This document shows positions 60,194 to 64,000 of a stretch of 64,000 nt of DNA, one piece after another. The position numbers were made by a program, and so were the translations under genes. Position 1 is the first letter of the stretch. Every line of letters begins with the position of its first letter. The notes under the pieces are model-generated. The model worked only from the letters and a program-made list of their open reading frames with translations. It was not told the DNA's origin and did no database searches. The stretch is from Karalla daura (taxonomy: Eukaryota > Chordata > Actinopteri > Chaetodontiformes > Leiognathidae), in the NCBI GenBank assembly GCA_029224185.1, contig CM055195.1:89501-153500 (forward strand), read 5' to 3'.

Positions 60194-62939
60194 TCAGACG
60201 AAGGTGATGCGTGTGCGTGCCTGGTTGACCTGCCACACGTTGAGCTCCTCATACTCCTCCAGCGCCTCCTGGAACTGAGCCGGGGTGAAGCCACGGGAGA
60301 CGCAGCGTTGCTCCGCCTCCGACAGACGAACCACAGCTGCTCCTCCACGACCTCCGTCCTCTGCTCCTCCTTTACGACCTCCCACCTCTCCACTCAACTC
60401 ACGCACCAGAGAGAAGATAACGTCCGCCGGACGCTGAGTCCTGCACACAGACACAGAGGTCAGAACAATGTGACCAGGTCAGACCTGCACCCCCCTGGGT
60501 TTTTGATTGGACATCTAGTAAACGCCACCTCCATTTGTGCTGCTGCTTACAGCTAGACTTGGAAAGCCTGGGTTGACTAATCTAGTTGATAACCTGCTTA
60601 ATGATGTTTTAACCAGACTGACGCTCTTGGGTTTAGCAAAGCCAGATAACTAAAGACATTCTGGATATATTGAACCTGCTTTATGATAAGGCGACCAGGG
60701 GAGAGACCAGGTCAGTGACTAGGTCAGTGACCAGGTGCAAGACCAGGTGAGTGACCAAGTGAGAGACCAGGTCAGTGACCAGGTCAGCGACCAGGTGAGT
60801 GACCAGGTCAATGACCAGGTGAGTGACCAGGTGAGAGACCAGGTCAGTGACCAGGTGAGAGACCAGGTGAGAGACCAGGTGAGTGACCAAGTGAGAGACC
60901 AGGTCAGTGACCAGGTCAGTGACCAGGTGAGAGACCAGGTGAGAGACCAGGTGAGAGACCAGGTGAGAGACCAGGTCACTGACCAGGTCACTGACCAGGT
61001 CACTGACCAGGTCACTGACCAGGTCACTGACCAGGTGAGTGCAGCCTCTGACCTGCTGCTGCTGGTCTTGTCCGTCTGCAGGGAGTCTTTGGACATCTCC
61101 ATCAGCCTCATTGCCTCGTTCACGTCTTCCTTCTCCACCTCGTCCACCTGCCGCAGACGCGCCTGAAGGGACATAACATAATGTCACCAATACGACTCCA
61201 ACCACACTCAGAGTGAAGGATCATGGGACGCTCGCCTGCTGTGCTGTGCTGTGCCGACACTGTCAGACCGAGACAAGTGCAATGCCTTCTGGGAAAACAG
61301 CAGTTGCTCAAGTCTCCGCCTCCCAACACCAGCAAGCCCCCTTATTGGCTGAAACCAGAGCAGAGTCCTGAGGAGGAGCCTGAGGAACCTCTAGTCACAG
61401 TCAGCTTTGCATGGGTTTGCACAGCGGCTGCTGACGCTCACAAGCTGATTGCAACCCTGCAGAGCTGACCAGAACCAGGACCAGGACCAGAACCGTGTTG
61501 CCCTGTGTCTGCCTGAAGTGCTGGGTGTGCAGTAGACCTGCTGCTACCTGCACAAACAGCACTTTTAGCAGCCAGAGGCTCCACAACCAGTGCCACCACC
61601 AGCTCCTTACTGGGCAACAAAAACGTCAACCAGGGCTGGGGGCGGGGCCACACCAGAGGCCGGGGGCGGGGCCACGCCAGAGACTGGGGGCGGGGCCACA
61701 GATGTGTGTAGCCGTGTAGCGTGGGAGAGAAGTGCTCACACTGCAGTAGAAGAAATATCACTACCTGCACTGTCAGCACTTTATACCACACTACACCTGG
61801 GGGGTAGGGGACCTCACAGACCACCAGACCATGTTGGAGAGACTTAGAGAATCTACTTGATTTGAAGAAACTGCTTTAGACCGGTTCCAGCCCGATCGAT
61901 CAGATCTACATCAGTTTGTACATGTGAATAATAGTCTCCCTGCACCAAAAGTCAGTCATCGAGTCCCAGAAGGATCTGTGTTAGGTTCAATCCTTCAGCA
62001 TATACCCCTGTAGGTAACATCAAAGAACACTCAGATTCACTGATAATCGGTTATATTGATCAAATAAAGTTCTTCTGAACTCTGAAAAACCACTTATTGC
62101 CTCTCAGACCAAAACACTGAAGACATTCAGTATCTGACGGGTGCAGAGAGACAGGCAGAGAGTGTATGTACCAGGGCGGTGCTGAGGCGGAGGATAGACA
62201 GCAGGGTGCGTGCTGAGGTGAAGGTTGTGTCCTTGCTGACTCTCGCCTCCTTCCTCATCTCTACGTAAGCAGCTGTGATGTAATCAGCCAGAGCCTCGGG
62301 GACAGTGGGGGTCCGCTTCCTGCAGGCTGCCACATACCGCCTGGGGAGGAGAGGGGGTGGGTTAACCTCGAGGATGAGCCCAGGTTCTCTCCTGACCTGT
62401 GACCCTAGAGTATAACCCAATTCTCTCCTGACCTCTGACCCCAATGTCTCTTCTGATCCTTGAGTATGACCTTTTGACCCCAAAGTCCCTCCTGATCCTA
62501 GAGTATGACCTCTGACCCCAGACCATCCCTTGACCTCTGACCATCCATTAACCTCTGACCCCAGACCAGCTCCTGACTTCTGAACCCAGACCATCCCTTA
62601 ACTTCTGATCCCAGAACAGCTCCTGACCTCTGACCCCACACCAACTCCTGACCTGAGCCGGAGCTCCACCCACCTCATGAGCTTCATGTCTATGGGGCTG
62701 TAGTGAGCAGGTGGCTGGCGGCGGTGGCGGTGGACGTAGGTGATGTGCTGGGCCAGCCTCAGGTCGGCCTCGGCGTCTGCTCGGTCCTGGATCAGCCACA
62801 GCAGGTCGAAGCGGGACAGCAGCGCCGCCGGCAGCTGGATGTTCTGCTCCAGGCTGCGCCGTGGGTTGTAGCGGCCGTAGGCGGGGTTAGCAGCTGCCAG
62901 GATAGAGCAGCGGGCGTTCAGAGATGTCATGATGCCAGC
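60194..62939 (-). CDS. mcm7: MCM7 replicative helicase subunit, C-terminal 263 residues
   Basis: Subunit of the MCM2-7 helicase. Four exons on the minus strand are within the window: 62674-62939, 62172-62340, 61053-61162 and 60194-60440, all in frame. They encode AGIMTSLNARCSILAAANPA (sensor 1 Asn), YGRYNPRRSLEQNIQLPAAL, LSRFDLLWLIQDR (arginine finger SRFD), DYITAAYVEMRKEARVSKD, TSARTLLSILRLSTAL (sensor 2 helix region), EKEDVNEAMRLMEMSKDSL, and the winged-helix tail ending QFQEALEEYEELNVWQVNQA then RTRITFV. The N-terminal half (zinc finger, Walker A and B) lies beyond 64000. The 1-kb intron 61163-62171 hosts four microRNAs. The intron 60441-61052 holds a 12-bp minisatellite, and the first intron here carries a 28-bp array running off the window. 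Confidence 0.97.
60700..61036. repeat. 12-bp minisatellite (gaccaggtgagt) in mcm7 intron
   Basis: About 28 units alternating gaccaggtgagt, gaccaggtcagt and gaccaggtgaga, then gaccaggtcact at the right. It ends 17 bases before the mcm7 exon at 61053. Confidence 0.95.
61253..61333 (-). ncRNA. mir25: miR-25 precursor hairpin
   Basis: The 3' arm at 61263-61284 starts CATTGCACTTGTCTCGGTC, the miR-25 mature sequence. The 5' arm AGGCGGAGACTTGAGCAA pairs with it and matches the known miR-25-5p pattern. It is intronic in mcm7, same strand. Confidence 0.96.
61395..61470 (-). ncRNA. mir19d: miR-19d-like precursor hairpin
   Basis: The 3' arm at 61401-61423 starts TGTGCAAACCCATGCAAAG (seed GTGCAAA of the miR-19 family, with the CCC typical of fish miR-19d). 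The 5' arm CTCTGCAGGGTTGCAATCAGC pairs with it in the family manner. The mammalian mcm7 cluster lacks a miR-19 member. Confidence 0.93.
61506..61577 (-). ncRNA. mir93: miR-93 precursor hairpin
   Basis: The 5' arm at 61544-61566 starts AAAAGTGCTGTTTGTGCAGG (miR-17 superfamily seed AAAGTGC). The 3' arm ACTGCACACCCAGCACTTC is complementary. Confidence 0.95.
61714..61796 (-). ncRNA. miR-17/106b-family precursor hairpin
   Basis: The 5' arm at 61761-61783 starts TAAAGTGCTGACAGTGCAGG, matching miR-106b in its first 19 bases and miR-17/20 at the 3' end. The 3' arm ACTGCAGTGTGAGCACTTC pairs with it, and the stem extends with GTGTAGTGTGG opposite CCACGCTACAC. It is the first member (5'-most) of the mcm7-intron cluster; miR-106b is its positional equivalent in mammals. 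Confidence 0.93.
62385..62655. repeat. degenerate tgacctctgaccccagacca repeat in mcm7 intron
   Basis: Loose repeats of cctctgaccccag and gatcctagagtatgacc between the exons 62674-62939 and 62172-62340. Confidence 0.75.
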
Positions 62940-63289
62940 CTGGACAGGAATCAAGAACAGGCAATAGAAACAGGTCAGAACTGAAGGTAACAGAAGCTAT
63001 GGACTGGTTCCATCAGAGCTCAGAGTCTATTCTACATCCTGTTTGTAGCTGTGGGAAAACTGCACAGTATTCCTGCTAAGATCTGGCTCCTTTCATACTG
63101 ATCTGGCAACCCCATATAGGCTGCACTCTGATTGGCTGTCTCTTGGCTGTCTCTGCTGCCAATCACATAGATGATCACATGAGTTACTTCCTTGTTCTCT
63201 GGTTGTTCCTGGACTAGTGTTCCATTCTGTCTGTCCAGCTGCTGCTTGTCGATTGGTTGCTGCTTTCTCTGGAGGACTGTTACCACTGT

Positions 63290-64000
63290 GGTGAGGCTGG
63301 AGGACTGTTACTAGGGCGGGGAGGCTGGAGGACTGTTACTAGGGCGGGGAGGCTGGAGGACTGTTACTAGGGCGGGGAGGCTGGAGGACTGTTACTAGGG
63401 CGGGGAGGCTGGAGGACTGTTACTAGGGCGGGGAGGCTGGAGGACTGTTACTAGGGCGGGGAGGCTGGAGGACTGTTACTAGGGTGGGCAGGCTGGAGGA
63501 CTGTTACTAGGGCGGTGAGGCTGGAGGACTGTTACTAGGGCGGGGAGGCTGGAGGACTGTTACTAGGGCGGGGAGGCTGGAGGACTGTTACTAGGGCGGG
63601 GAGGCTGGAGGACTGTTACTAGGGCGGGCAGGCTGGAGGACTGTTACTAGGGCGGGGAGGCTGGAGGACTGTTACTAGGGCGGGGAGGCTGGAGGACTGT
63701 TACTAGGGCGGGCAGGCTGGAGGACTGTTACTAGGGCGGGGAGGCTGGAGGACTGTTACTAGGGCGGGCAGGCTGGAGGACAGTTACCACTGTGGTGAGG
63801 CTGGAGGACTGTTACTAGGGCGGGGAGGCTGGAGGACTGTTACTAGGGCGGGCAGGCTGGAGGACTGTTACTAGGGCGGGGAGGCTGGAGGACTGTTACT
63901 AGGGCGGGGAGGCTGGAGGACTGTTACTAGGGTGGGCAGGCTGGAGGACTGTTACTAGGGCGGGGAGGCTGGAGGACTGTTACTAGGGCGGGGAGGCTGG
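63290..64000. repeat. 28-bp minisatellite in mcm7 intron, runs off window
   Basis: About 25 units of gaggctggaggactgttact followed by agggcggg, very uniform, with rare variants (agggtgggca, accactgtggt). The right boundary is not in the window. Confidence 0.97.

Overview
This is a nuclear chromosome segment from a ray-finned (teleost-like) fish. The grounds are genes split by GT-AG introns, vertebrate-specific proteins, a vertebrate tRNA-Leu, a mcm7-hosted microRNA cluster whose membership (including a miR-19d-like hairpin) is the fish arrangement, and abundant Tc1, RTE/Rex-like LINE, P-like and Harbinger-like elements plus long (CA)n tracts. Nothing bacterial or phage-like was seen. There is one 100-base assembly gap (56664-56763).

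Every host protein gene I can support is on the minus strand. From right to left in coordinates, which is the direction of transcription: mcm7 (C-terminal 263 residues, 60194-62939, with four microRNA hairpins in one intron), an augurin/ECRG4-like secreted peptide gene (57166-57588, incomplete), fbxl12 (54088-55359, lacking its F-box exon), aurkb (39969-46023, complete), tRNA-Leu(AAG) (38496-38577), bod1l1 (27612-37935, 22 coding exons reconstructed), nkx3.2/bapx1 (25577-26625, complete) and rab28 (4226-20646, complete, with two alternative last exons). The trio rab28, nkx3.2, bod1l1 reproduces the order on human 4p15.33. For nkx3.2, rab28, bod1l1 and aurkb the exon joins I propose keep frame across every junction.

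Functionally the window mixes cell-cycle and genome-maintenance genes (mcm7, aurkb, bod1l1, fbxl12, and miR-17/93/19/25 family microRNAs) with a developmental homeobox gene and a ciliary small GTPase. The sequence shows no operon-like cooperation; proximity is ordinary vertebrate synteny.

The accessory DNA is rich. Between aurkb and fbxl12 (46344-53095) lies a nest of cut-and-paste elements: a THAP-domain P-element-like transposon with a perfect 8-bp target duplication, a second P-like copy carrying a Harbinger-like MITE (TAA duplication) and 8-bp-duplicating MITEs. LINE relics sit at 1376-2910, 29700-30270, 41990-44390, 46937-47745 and 55920-56480; Tc1 copies at 262-1211 and 58622-59846. Minisatellites occur in most introns, one inside bod1l1 coding sequence (PEAPQ pentapeptides) and one overlapping the fbxl12 stop codon.
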